Shown piece by piece: positions 1 to 7,694 of a DNA stretch of 48,600 nucleotides (positions within the stretch are counted from its first letter, which is position 1; each line of letters opens with the position of its first letter). The position numbers and the translations under genes are program-made. Source of the stretch: an uncultured Treponema sp. (lineage in GTDB: Bacteria; Spirochaetota; Spirochaetia; Treponematales; Treponemataceae). The notes under the pieces were generated by a model. The model was not told the origin of the DNA and searched no databases. It was given only the letters and a program-made list of their open reading frames with translations. The stretch spans positions 1-48,600 of the forward strand of contig ONET01000012.1 in assembly GCA_900316905.1 (NCBI GenBank), in the 5' to 3' direction.

Positions 1-220
1 AATTGGATTGATTTTCGCGAACCCTTATCGCAAGGTCCACTTTTCCGCGCGCGATTTTTTCGGCGACGAGCTTTCGTATTTTTGCTTCAATCGGATTTAA
101 AAATGACGGAAGCGAGACGCTCAAGTCCAAAAAGCGGTTGTTTACGCTTTTTATCTCAACGCTGATTTGCGCCGTTCCCGCAAGGTCTTCCTTGTAGGCG
201 TATCCTGTCATGCTGTTCAT
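1..220 (-). CDS. yicC: YicC/YloC-family endoribonuclease, 3' part outside window
   Basis: Reading the minus strand from 220 gives a protein that begins MNSMTGYAYKED and continues with SVEIKSVNNRFLDL, the N-terminal signature of the YicC/YloC family. Members of this family are stress-associated endoribonucleases in E. coli and B. subtilis. Only about 73 codons are present and the frame is open to the window edge, so the C-terminal part is missing. The ATG at 220-218 overlaps the murC stop codon as ATGA (217-220), which fixes the start and implies translational coupling with murC. A second in-frame ATG at 211 (MTGYA) is possible but lacks this overlap. The family call is firm for the visible part; the catalytic region cannot be assessed. 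Confidence 0.88.
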   Translation of the reverse strand, partial: MNSMTGYAYKEDLAGTAQISVEIKSVNNRFLDLSVSLPSFLNPIEAKIRKLVAEKIARGKVDLAIRVRENQSN

Positions 221-1767
221 TTTTCGCCCTCCAAAAATCCGGCGGCCATAATTTTTTGCGCCACCTTCCAGTTGTCGCCCGCCCCCATCGTGACAAACAA
301 ATAGCCATTGGGGAATTCGGCGCCCGCCTTTTTGGACAAAAGCTCCGCGCCAAAAGAGGCGGCCTGGTCAAAGTCTTCTTTGTAGTGAACGTCCTTGTGG
401 AATTTGGCCGCCTCGTCGGCGAGCGTTTTTCCGGTAATCGAAAAGTCGGCGGGATTTTCGCGGGCGCTCGAATAAATCTTGTTCAAGATTACCGTGTCGG
501 CGCTGTCAAAGGACGCCGCGAACTCTTTTAGCAAAGCCTGCGTGCGCGAGTAAGTGTGGCTCATAAAGTCAACGATGATTTTCTTACCGCTGTAAAAGTC
601 CCTAAAGCCCGCCAATGTCGTCTTTACCGCCGTCGGATGGTGGCCGTAGTCGTCCACAAAAACTATGTCGTCGCCAAAAGAATTCTTTGCGCGCCCTGTC
701 ACTTCGCTCCGCCTTTTTCCGCCGGAAAATTTTTCAAGGCCGCGCTTTATTTGTTCTATATAGTCGCTGGGGTTCTTTCCGGCCTCGCGCAAAAGGCAGG
801 CGCACAAGGCAGCCGCTCCGCAAGCGTCCAAAACCTCGTGCTTTCCGGGAACGCGCAAAAAGGCCTCGCCCAAGGCTTGTGTCCAAAAATTGTTTTTTTG
901 CTCTTTAACCTCGCGCCATTCCAAGCGCCAAGGGCCTTCCGCCTTTGTTCCGTAGGGAACTGTCCTTATGTCGGAGCGCTTTTTCAATGCGATTTGAACT
1001 GTCTCCACAGCTCCAGCGTCATCAGCGCAGTAGACCAAAGTTCCGCCTTGGGGCAATTTGCAAATGTAATCGACAAAGGCCGCCTGAATGTCGGCGAAGG
1101 TCGGGTAATAGTCCTGATGGTCGCTTTCCACGCTGGTAAGCAAAATGGCGCGCGGGCAAAAGGACATGAAGTGCCGCTGGTATTCGCATGTCTCGGCCAC
1201 AAAGAATTTTTGGGCGGCCTTTTTGGCCTTGCTTTCATTCTCGGTCGCGGCCTTCCCGGCCTTGCAAGCAGTCGCTGCGGGCGACGTGTAGACGCATTTT
1301 TTGCCAAAGGAATTGATGACGCTTCCGGCCAAAACTTGCGCGTTCAAGTCCAGCTCGGACAAAATCGTTCCCGCGATGCCGGTTGTGCTTGTCTTTCCGT
1401 GAACGCCGCAAACGCCCGCGCTAAAGGCTCGCTCGGAATAGGCGCCCAAGGCTTCGGTGTAAAGCGCGCAAGGAAGGCCCAGCCTTTGGGCGGCGACAAG
1501 GTCCGGATTTTGGTCCAGCTTGTAGGCGCTTGAGTAGACGACCAAGTTTATGTCTTTTGTAATGTTGGACTCAGAAAAAGGAAGCGCCTTTATTTTAAGG
1601 GATTCAAGAATCTCGTCGGTGTAAAAGCGCTCGGACACGTCGCTTCCGGTAATCGCCGCTCCGGCGTCAAAAAAAATCTCGACAAGGGCTGCCATTCCGG
1701 TGCCCTTTATTCCCACAAAATGAACTCGATAGTTATGAAAGTCTTCTGGAAGCGATATTTTCCCCAT
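217..1767 (-). CDS. murC: UDP-N-acetylmuramate--L-alanine ligase
   Basis: This 516-residue Mur ligase adds L-alanine to UDP-MurNAc in the cytoplasm, the first step of the peptidoglycan stem peptide. The N-terminal Rossmann segment VHFVGIKGTGMAAL (about 15-28) binds the UDP-sugar. GVHGKTSTT (121-129) is the ATP P-loop. CEYQRHF and SVESDHQDYYPT mark the central domain, and VDDYGHHPTAV is the C-terminal MurC signature. The Mpl ligase is related, but the CEYQRHF and DDYGHHPT context fits MurC better. A low-complexity stretch rich in Ala and Lys, about residues 165-187, is an insertion relative to typical MurC. The gene is followed by yicC with a 4-bp overlap. The SD before the ATG at 1767 is weak (GAG). 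Confidence 0.9.
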   Translation of the reverse strand: MGKISLPEDFHNYRVHFVGIKGTGMAALVEIFFDAGAAITGSDVSERFYTDEILESLKIKALPFSESNITKDINLVVYSSAYKLDQNPDLVAAQRLGLPCALYTEALGAYSERAFSAGVCGVHGKTSTTGIAGTILSELDLNAQVLAGSVINSFGKKCVYTSPAATACKAGKAATENESKAKKAAQKFFVAETCEYQRHFMSFCPRAILLTSVESDHQDYYPTFADIQAAFVDYICKLPQGGTLVYCADDAGAVETVQIALKKRSDIRTVPYGTKAEGPWRLEWREVKEQKNNFWTQALGEAFLRVPGKHEVLDACGAAALCACLLREAGKNPSDYIEQIKRGLEKFSGGKRRSEVTGRAKNSFGDDIVFVDDYGHHPTAVKTTLAGFRDFYSGKKIIVDFMSHTYSRTQALLKEFAASFDSADTVILNKIYSSARENPADFSITGKTLADEAAKFHKDVHYKEDFDQAASFGAELLSKKAGAEFPNGYLFVTMGAGDNWKVAQKIMAAGFLEGEK

Positions 1768-1842
1768 AAGCTCATACTATCACTTACAGGGCAACTTTGC
1801 AAGCGGAACGCGCTTTTGCCGATGGCAACATCGACCGCCCTT

Positions 1843-2514
1843 TTACGAGCCAAGCGCGCCCGGCCAGTCGCACGGCAGCTCAAAGACGCGCTCTTGGCCG
1901 TCCAAGGGCAGCGTAAGGCGGAAAGCCCTAAGGCAAAGGCGCTTTATTCCCAAAAGCTTTTTCGCCTCTTTGTTAAGCTTAAAATCGCCGTACTTGTCGT
2001 CGCCGACAATCGGAAGGCCGCTCTGGGCCAAGTGTATTCTTATTTGGTGCGTTCTTCCCGTTCCCAAGGAAAGTCGCATGACGCAAAGGGGCGACGCGTC
2101 AAAGCCGGCAGCCTCTGATTCCGAAAAGCTTTTCTCAAGCTCGTAAAAAGTAAGCGCGGATTTTGGGCCGCCCTTTTCGTTTATCGGAAGCGTGATTTTT
2201 CCGCTCTTGTCTTTGGGAAGGCCAAAGCAGAGCGCCTTGTATTCTTTTTTAACGCTTTTTTCTCCGACAAGACGCGACCATTTGTTTGCCGCCGACGGAC
2301 TTTTTGCGCAAAGCAAAAGCCCGCTAGTTTCCTTGTCAAGGCGGTGGCAAAGATAAATTTTTTGCCCCAATTGTTCCGACAAATCCACGTCAACGCTGCG
2401 GCCCACGCCCGCTCCGCCTTGGCTGGACAGCCCCGCCCTCTTGTCAATCAATATTATTTCCTGGTTTTGGTATACCACGGGAATTTCCGCGCTGTCATTC
2501 TTTTTGCTTTTCAT
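1843..2514 (-). CDS. RluA-family 23S/tRNA pseudouridine synthase
   Basis: The protein has the RluA-family catalytic motif CHRLDKETSG, with the presumed nucleophile Asp60 counted from the start used here, and the downstream family block GTGRTHQIRIHLAQSGLPIVGDDKYG. It should isomerise uridines in rRNA or tRNA; the target position cannot be told from sequence. There is no S4 domain, so it resembles RluA/RluC-like short forms (223 residues). The frame is open to an ATG at 2553, but that would add a hydrophobic, AT-encoded stretch overlapping the divergent promoter. The ATG at 2514 (MKSKKND) is therefore preferred. No clear Shine-Dalgarno sequence precedes either start. It is divergent from the exported protein gene at 2565. 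Confidence 0.85.
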   Translation of the reverse strand: MKSKKNDSAEIPVVYQNQEIILIDKRAGLSSQGGAGVGRSVDVDLSEQLGQKIYLCHRLDKETSGLLLCAKSPSAANKWSRLVGEKSVKKEYKALCFGLPKDKSGKITLPINEKGGPKSALTFYELEKSFSESEAAGFDASPLCVMRLSLGTGRTHQIRIHLAQSGLPIVGDDKYGDFKLNKEAKKLLGIKRLCLRAFRLTLPLDGQERVFELPCDWPGALGS

Positions 2515-2538
2515 TTTGAAAAAAATGATATATAATAT

Positions 2539-2553
2539 TTGAATATTATTCAA
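2539..2553. promoter_or_regulatory. 15-bp perfect palindrome between divergent genes
   Basis: TTGAATA-T-TATTCAA is a perfect inverted repeat with a 1-bp centre. It lies just downstream of a TATAAT-like element at 2531-2536 and 11 bp upstream of the ATG at 2565. Its position between two divergent genes fits an operator, but no regulator is identified and AT-rich chance palindromes are common. Confidence 0.3.
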
Positions 2554-2564
2554 GGACGGATTGC

Positions 2565-3731
2565 ATGCGCGTTTTTAAAATTTTTTCCCTTGCCATTCTT
2601 TTTGTTTTCGCTCCCCTTTCTCTTTTTGCGGAATTTTACTCTTCCTCTTATTACGGCTGGAACTTTGATTTGCCCGAAGGCTTTGTCATAAAGGACGCGT
2701 CGGACGACGGCATGTCTTTTTACATGGAGCACGAATTTATGAAAGTCAGGGCGGCCATAAAAATGTATCCGCTTGAAAGCTATCAACGAAGCGACTTGGC
2801 CATGGAAGAAGTCTTGAACAAGCTGAACGCGGACGGCGAGATTGACGGCTTTGTTTGGAACGGAAGGCAGGCTTCGATAGCCCAATATGAATTCAAGCTT
2901 CCGGGAAACGACACGCCGCAAGCCGGCTGGGGCCTTTCCGTCACGACCGTCGCAAAGCCAGTTCACCTTGTCTTTCTATGCTACGCCGACAAAAGCGTCG
3001 CCGACGATTGCCAGCAATTCATCCTTAGCGCCGTTGACTCCCTTTGCGTCGAAAAAAAAGACTTTAGGCTCCCCGGTCCCATAACAAGCTACGCCTTCAA
3101 TTCCGGCGACGCAAAGAACGTTTTGCTTAAAATCGGCGGCAAGGACATTTACGCGCAAATTTTGTCGCAAGCCAAAGATTCCGGCCGCTTTGTCATCGAC
3201 CGAGAATTCAGCGTCTTGACGCTGTACGCAAAGCAAAGGCAATGGAAGGAAGCCTGGCAGCGCTACTACAGGACAATTTTTAGGGAAGCCTATTCCCGTT
3301 TGGACAACGCGGCCGACATGATTCACGCTTCCATAAAAACAGAGGCCATGTCAAAGGCGCCGCAAAATCCCAACGTTGAAATTTGCAAAAAGCTTTTGGC
3401 GTGGGTTCAAGACTTTGACTACCAGCGCAAGCAGGACACGAGCGACTTCAACGACTTGACAAGCGTCCTTCAAAACCTTGGCTCGGACTGCGACAGCCGC
3501 GCGCTTTTGCTGTGCGTGTTGATGGAACATTTTGGCGTAAAGACAGAGCTTTTTGTTTCTGGAATTTATTCGCACGCGCTCTTTGGCGTTGACTTGCCGG
3601 GACAGGGCGCGCGGATTAGGGTTGACGGGACAGACTACCTTTTGTGCGAAACCACGGCTCCGGTCGACATGGGCCTTGTGGCCAAGGATCATTCGGAAAC
3701 CGCAAATTGGATTCCCGTTGACTTGCCGTAG
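2565..3731 (+). CDS. Exported transglutaminase-like protein
   Basis: A 388-residue protein with a signal peptide: a basic start MRVFK, a hydrophobic core, then a likely cut near LFA-EFYSS at about residue 22. The N-terminal half (EFYSSSYYGWNFDLPEGFV) resembles exported lipid- or stress-type domains but I do not recognise it. The C-terminal third carries a transglutaminase-like triad layout: a cysteine in NLGSDCDSRALLL, a histidine in YSHALFGVDL and a following aspartate in RVDGTDYLLCE. This points to a periplasmic papain/transglutaminase-fold enzyme or binding protein; the substrate is unknown. The start is supported by AAGGA at 2552-2556, 8 nt upstream of the ATG. It converges on the HTH-EIIA gene with only 14 bp between the stops and no obvious terminator. 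Confidence 0.7.
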   Translation: MRVFKIFSLAILFVFAPLSLFAEFYSSSYYGWNFDLPEGFVIKDASDDGMSFYMEHEFMKVRAAIKMYPLESYQRSDLAMEEVLNKLNADGEIDGFVWNGRQASIAQYEFKLPGNDTPQAGWGLSVTTVAKPVHLVFLCYADKSVADDCQQFILSAVDSLCVEKKDFRLPGPITSYAFNSGDAKNVLLKIGGKDIYAQILSQAKDSGRFVIDREFSVLTLYAKQRQWKEAWQRYYRTIFREAYSRLDNAADMIHASIKTEAMSKAPQNPNVEICKKLLAWVQDFDYQRKQDTSDFNDLTSVLQNLGSDCDSRALLLCVLMEHFGVKTELFVSGIYSHALFGVDLPGQGARIRVDGTDYLLCETTAPVDMGLVAKDHSETANWIPVDLP

Positions 3732-3745
3732 CCTGCCCCTTGGTC

Positions 3746-4393
3746 TTAGGCAATCAAAAGCTTGTAGGCTTCGTCGGCGCTCGCGGCGGACAATAGCCCG
3801 TCCCTGAGCGAGCCGTCCTTTAGCTTTGAGCTTACGCGCGAAAGCGTCTGCAAGTAATAGGAGTGCTGGTTGTAGGCCGCGGCGATCATAATCAACAGTC
3901 GCACGGGCTGGTCGTCCAAGGTCTGGAAGTCCATTATCGGGTTCTTGCAAATTCCAACGGCCATGACCAAGTCCGTCACGCTCGACAAACGCGCGTGCGG
4001 GATTGCTATGCCGCGGCCGATTGCGGTTGACATAAGCTCTTCGCGCTTTAGGATTTCAGTTTCAAGCTCCTTGGCAAATTTGACTTGCGGCGCCTTGCTA
4101 AGCGCTGCGGAAAGTTCCACCAAAGAATCGCGCTTTGTGGACTGGTTTATGAAGACAATTCTGTCCGGAGACAAAATGTTCTTTATTTGAACGTCGATTT
4201 TTGACGGAGAAAGGCGGTCGCTTGAAGACAGGCGCTCGTTGACCCATTTTTCGATTTCAGACTTTTTAAAGCGCCAAACAGTTCCGATTTTTCCCGAGGG
4301 AATTTCGCCCTTTTGCGCCCAGTCATAGACGGTGCGCTCCGAAACGCGCAAGTATTTGGCGACTTCTTCGATTGTCAATATTTCTTCATCCAT
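3746..4393 (-). CDS. Excisionase-type HTH fused to PTS EIIA (Ntr-type) domain
   Basis: Residues 1-55 are an excisionase/MerR-like winged helix (LTIEEVAKYLRVSERTVYDW followed by GTVWRFKKSEIEKWV). Residues about 70-215 are a PTS EIIA-2 domain with the phospho-acceptor histidine His133 in GIAIPHARLS. The fusion suggests a regulator whose DNA binding responds to phosphorylation from EI/HPr rather than a sugar transporter component, since no EIIB or EIIC genes are nearby. Known family: PtsN/EIIA-Ntr. The fusion to an HTH is, as far as I recall, seen in other spirochaetes. It is transcribed from a strong promoter (TTGACA-18-TATATT) that faces the promoter of the zinc-ribbon gene. Confidence 0.85.
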   Translation of the reverse strand: MDEEILTIEEVAKYLRVSERTVYDWAQKGEIPSGKIGTVWRFKKSEIEKWVNERLSSSDRLSPSKIDVQIKNILSPDRIVFINQSTKRDSLVELSAALSKAPQVKFAKELETEILKREELMSTAIGRGIAIPHARLSSVTDLVMAVGICKNPIMDFQTLDDQPVRLLIMIAAAYNQHSYYLQTLSRVSSKLKDGSLRDGLLSAASADEAYKLLIA

Positions 4394-4424
4394 TTTTGAA
4401 ATTCCTTGAAAATTATGCGATTTT

Positions 4425-4460
4425 ACGCAAAATATAGCGTTTTTTGCGCGTTTTTGTCAA
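4425..4460 (-). promoter_or_regulatory. Promoter of the HTH-EIIA gene, with a 16-bp box over the -10
   Basis: On the minus strand, TTGACA (4455-4460) and TATATT (4431-4436) are spaced 18 bp. The -10 lies inside a 16-bp near-palindrome (4425-4440) with CGC/GCG ends. It matches the box upstream of nrdR (20378-20393) at 14 of 16 positions when read on the minus strand. Confidence 0.65.
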
Positions 4461-4487
4461 TATACAAGGGATTTTTTTCACGATATA

Positions 4488-4516
4488 TTGACAAAAAACG
4501 CGCTTTTATATAAAAT
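4488..4516 (+). promoter_or_regulatory. Promoter of the zinc-ribbon gene
   Basis: TTGACA (4488-4493), a 17-bp spacer and TAAAAT (4511-4516) on the plus strand. The -35 box and the following A tract form the right arm of an inverted repeat whose left arm holds the -35 box of the opposite promoter. Confidence 0.75.
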
Positions 4517-4554
4517 AATAAAACTTATATAGTAAATTATTTTGGAGGAATAGA

Positions 4555-4728
4555 ATGGCCGGAGCAAGTAAAAACTCTCGTACTACTGTCGCCACGCAGA
4601 AATTCATGTGCCCCGATTGCGGCGGAGAAATCATCATGAAGACAATGCTTAAGGACGGAAGGCTCAAGAACCTCGCCGAGTGCTCAAAGTGCAAGCGCGT
4701 GGAACGCCGCCCCAAGGACTTTAAGTAA
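4555..4728 (+). CDS. 57-residue zinc-ribbon protein
   Basis: A small basic protein starting MAGASKNSRTTVATQKF, with two cysteine pairs, CPDC (19-22) and CSKC (about 43-46). These are spaced like a zinc ribbon, and the C-terminus is charged (KRVERRPKDFK). The size and layout recall L33-type ribosomal proteins, but the sequence does not match them well, so no ribosomal name is given. It is a real gene: strong promoter, GGAGG (4544-4548) 6 nt before the ATG, and a rho-independent terminator after the stop. It is monocistronic. The strong expression signals suggest an abundant protein. Confidence 0.8.
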   Translation: MAGASKNSRTTVATQKFMCPDCGGEIIMKTMLKDGRLKNLAECSKCKRVERRPKDFK

Positions 4729-4737
4729 AAAGCAAAA

Positions 4738-4767
4738 AACCGCCTGTTCAAGGCGGCTTTTTTTTTC
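4738..4767 (+). terminator. Rho-independent terminator of the zinc-ribbon gene
   Basis: CCGCC-TGTTCAA-GGCGG flanked by an A run on the left and nine T on the right, ending about 40 bp after the stop. The A and T flanks could also make it work on the minus strand for plsC. Confidence 0.85.
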
Positions 4768-4805
4768 CCTTCAAAGCCCGGCGTTCCGGCTCGGCGGGCC
4801 TTTTC

Positions 4806-5576
4806 CTAATCTTCCTTGCCGCTTCGCCAGGCGTCAAGCTGCTCTTGCATCAGGGCGCGCGCCTGATCCAAAACAGCGACTTGATCTTCCTTTGTCAGCG
4901 CCGGCGGAAAAACCTTTAAAAGCTTTGCGCGGTAGTTTATCTTGTGCATGTTTTCCATGACATGCTGAATGTCGTTGATTTTCCAACCGTCGTCCACAAC
5001 GCAAACCGCTACCGGAAGGCGCGTGGAGTCGGCGATGCGCCTAAAGCCGGCGCTGTAAAATTTTCCCAAGCTTCCGTCCTTGCTGCGCGTTCCTTCAGGA
5101 AAAATTACCGGATTCCACTTGTTCCTTAGACAACGTTCCGAAAAAGAGTCTATTCTTTGCATGACAATCGAAGATCCGCCTTTTCGCGGAATGAAGCAAT
5201 GGCCGTGCGACTTTAGCATGGGGCCTACAAGCGGAATGTAGTTTTTGCTAAGGGCGTCCTTTGCCACAAAACGCACGTCTCGGCCCCGGAAAAAGTTCAT
5301 GTAAATTGGTATGTCCAAAAGGCTTTGGTGGTTGGACAAGACGATGAACTGCTCAGGCAACGACTCAAAATTTTTTTTGCTGAACGACAGGCGGAATTTT
5401 TTGTAAACGCGAAGAATCACAAAAAGCCGGCGCGAGCAAACGCCTACAATGTAGTCGGAAATCTTGTAGCAAATCTTCCCAAAAAAAGGATAAAAAAGCA
5501 AAAGCCCTGCCGCGCTCGGCGCGAGCATTCCGATTAAGGTCAACAAAACTAAAAAATTTCCAAGCGCTCTGAACAT
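4806..5576 (-). CDS. plsC: PlsC-type 1-acyl-glycerol-3-phosphate acyltransferase
   Basis: A 256-residue membrane-associated acyltransferase. It has an N-terminal hydrophobic helix (about 8-32), the catalytic motif NHQSLLD (His83, Asp88) and the substrate motif FPEGTRS (159-165). It should transfer an acyl chain to lysophosphatidic acid at the inner membrane in phospholipid synthesis, though related lysophospholipid acyltransferases share the motifs. The minus-strand promoter at 5584-5612 places the transcription start within a few bases of the ATG at 5576, and there is no Shine-Dalgarno sequence, so the mRNA may be leaderless. It is divergent from the membrane protein gene at 5637. Confidence 0.87.
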   Translation of the reverse strand: MFRALGNFLVLLTLIGMLAPSAAGLLLFYPFFGKICYKISDYIVGVCSRRLFVILRVYKKFRLSFSKKNFESLPEQFIVLSNHQSLLDIPIYMNFFRGRDVRFVAKDALSKNYIPLVGPMLKSHGHCFIPRKGGSSIVMQRIDSFSERCLRNKWNPVIFPEGTRSKDGSLGKFYSAGFRRIADSTRLPVAVCVVDDGWKINDIQHVMENMHKINYRAKLLKVFPPALTKEDQVAVLDQARALMQEQLDAWRSGKED

Positions 5577-5583
5577 AACAAAT

Positions 5584-5612
5584 ATTTTATTACATTTTCG
5601 TTATTTTTGCAA
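5584..5612 (-). promoter_or_regulatory. Promoter of plsC, probably leaderless
   Basis: Minus strand TTGCAA (5607-5612), 17 bp, TAAAAT (5584-5589). The expected transcription start falls at or next to the plsC ATG (5576). Confidence 0.6.
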
Positions 5613-5636
5613 CATTAAAAGCGTTATTGAAAAATA

Positions 5637-7694
5637 ATGTTATTTACTATATTATTGCAGAAGGTGAATATAAAGTTTAGGCCATTCGCAAAGCATTTTT
5701 TCCTTCTCGCCCTTTTTTTTCTTGTCCGCCTGTTTTTTTGCGGCGCGCCCTCTTTTTCGCAAACGCTTTCCGGCGCCCGCCTTTCAGACGCGCTTGTTGA
5801 CAGGCTTAAGAAGGCCGGCTTTGAGCCGCAAAAAAGTCCTTTGTCGGCGGCTTGGTTTTCGGAATTTCCATACAACATCGAACTGGACTTTTTTTCAAAA
5901 GAAGAAAGCGATTGGACTCTTGTCCTTACTGTCGCGCAAGAAGACGCTTGGGCGCGCGAAAATTTTATTGACGGCCTTTTGGAAAGAATAAACGGCGCCT
6001 TTCTTCCGTGCGACATAAAAATTCTTTTCACCGCTTGCGACAAGCCGATTCTTTCCGGCAACGAAAAAATGTCGTGAACGGAAGTCTATTGCCGCAGCGT
6101 GGAAGGCGCGCAAAACATCGCGGCCCTGGCGCTGGCTTTTGGCTCAAACGCCAACTTGGTCACGCCCGGATCCGACATGAAAGTTTCGCCTTATTATTTG
6201 ACGCGATTTTTGTGCGACTGTCTTGACAACAATTCCTGTCCCTGCGAAATTTCAGGCGGAATGTTTTTGTCGCTTTACAGGCTTGGCGCGCTAAGAAGCT
6301 CCCAGCGGCTTTCTCCTTTTTTGCGCGCCAACATTCCGGCCACAATGCTTACTTTAAGTTCTGACGAGTCAAGCGCCGGAGCGCAGTTGGATTCGCTAAA
6401 AGACTTTTTCACGTTGATCCAAGCGGAAAAGTGCGCCGAATGGAGCTCGCATTACATTCCCGTAAAAATATTTTCGCGCCGCCATTGGATTGAGGAAAGC
6501 GCGATTTTGCTGAGCGTTTTTGTGTTCACGACAATCGCGCTGTTCATATTGGCCGACTTCGCCTTTTTGTTCAGGCGCAGAAGCCGCAGGCTTGCCCAAA
6601 TCAAGCTAAAGGCGCTCCTTTCAAATTATTTGATTGTGATCACTGCCGGCATCGTCGCCCTATCCTTTTTGGCTGGCCAATACATGGCGCTGGGCTTTCA
6701 AAACCTTGGAGTAAGAAACCCGATGGTTTTGTTCGTCCTCAAAATCACTCCGGCTTTTTTCATAATATCCGTCATTTATCCGCTGGAACTTTTCCGCCAC
6801 AAAAAGGTTTCAACATACCTTTACGAATATATAATTTCCACAAGCGCCATCTTGAACATTTTCATTTGGACTTGCATAGACATTTCGCTCTTTTATATTT
6901 TCGCGCTTGAATATCTCATCTTGATGCTTTCGAGAATTTTTAAGCGAAGCGCCTTCCTGTACTTTTTCATCATGCTTGGCATTCTGCCATTTTTGCCGCT
7001 CTTTTATTCGATATTGATTAACTCCAACATGCAGCGCATTCACTCATTGATTTTTTGCGGAATCAAGGAAAACATCTTGCTAAGCTTCGCCTTTGTTCCG
7101 TTCAACTTGCTATGGCTTAGAATTTTGGCTCGAATGAACATAAAGGCCGCCACGATGAAAAACCTTTTTTTCCGTTATGGCGTGGCCGGCGTTTGCGCCG
7201 TGGCGCTCTTGGCCGCCTTTTCGGCCATTACAATAAACGTCATGGGAAGATTCTTCTTCAAGAATTTTGTTCCAAACCGCCGGCCTACATCAATTGTAGA
7301 CGCGTCCACAAACATTTTGTCCAAGGCGGCCGTTTACGACACTGAATACTACAGCGGAAAAATTCGGCGCGTGGAAATTTCTTGCCAAGAAGAACCTGAG
7401 CGCTGCGAAGTCTATGTGAATGGAAGCGCCGCGAATCCGGTTTACTTTTCGGTTTACGAATCGGAAAACTTCGGCCGCATAACCCGTTTTTTGCTTCCCG
7501 ACAAGCCGCCAAAAAAACTTAGCGTTCAATACAGCCCCGACGAATCCGATTCTGAAATCGTCATAATGGTTTATTTTTACAAGGGTTCCGCGCCTTCTTC
7601 CAGAGGCGGAAGCGAGGAAGTTTTCTTGCGGGAAAACTTTTCTTTTGAAGTTTCCAGCGACGGAAAAATCACAGAACGGCGGAATGAAAAATGA
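5637..7694 (+). pseudogene. Multi-pass membrane protein gene interrupted by an in-frame TGA
   Basis: Two pieces in the same frame, 5637-6077 and 6078-7694, make one protein of about 685 residues separated only by TGA at 6075-6077. The first part has a signal-anchor (HFFLLALFFLVRLFFCG) and a domain of alternating polarity. The second part continues it (TEVYCRSVEGAQNIAALALAF). It then has about seven predicted membrane helices between residues 295 and 545, followed by a C-terminal extracytoplasmic beta-rich domain. I do not recognise the family. The TGA could be a point mutation of GGA (Gly), giving MSGTEVYC, or a sequencing error. The 5' start is uncertain because no SD precedes the ATG at 5637. 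The stop overlaps the dinB start as ATGA (7691-7694), so the two genes form an operon. Confidence 0.65.

Noticed and set aside
556-1533. Long plus-strand frame opposite murC
   Set aside because: Antisense shadow of a firmly identified gene, without SD or recognisable domains.
6075-6077. Selenocysteine at the in-frame TGA
   Set aside because: The context has no redox motif, no SECIS-like hairpin was apparent just downstream, and a Gly codon one base away explains it.
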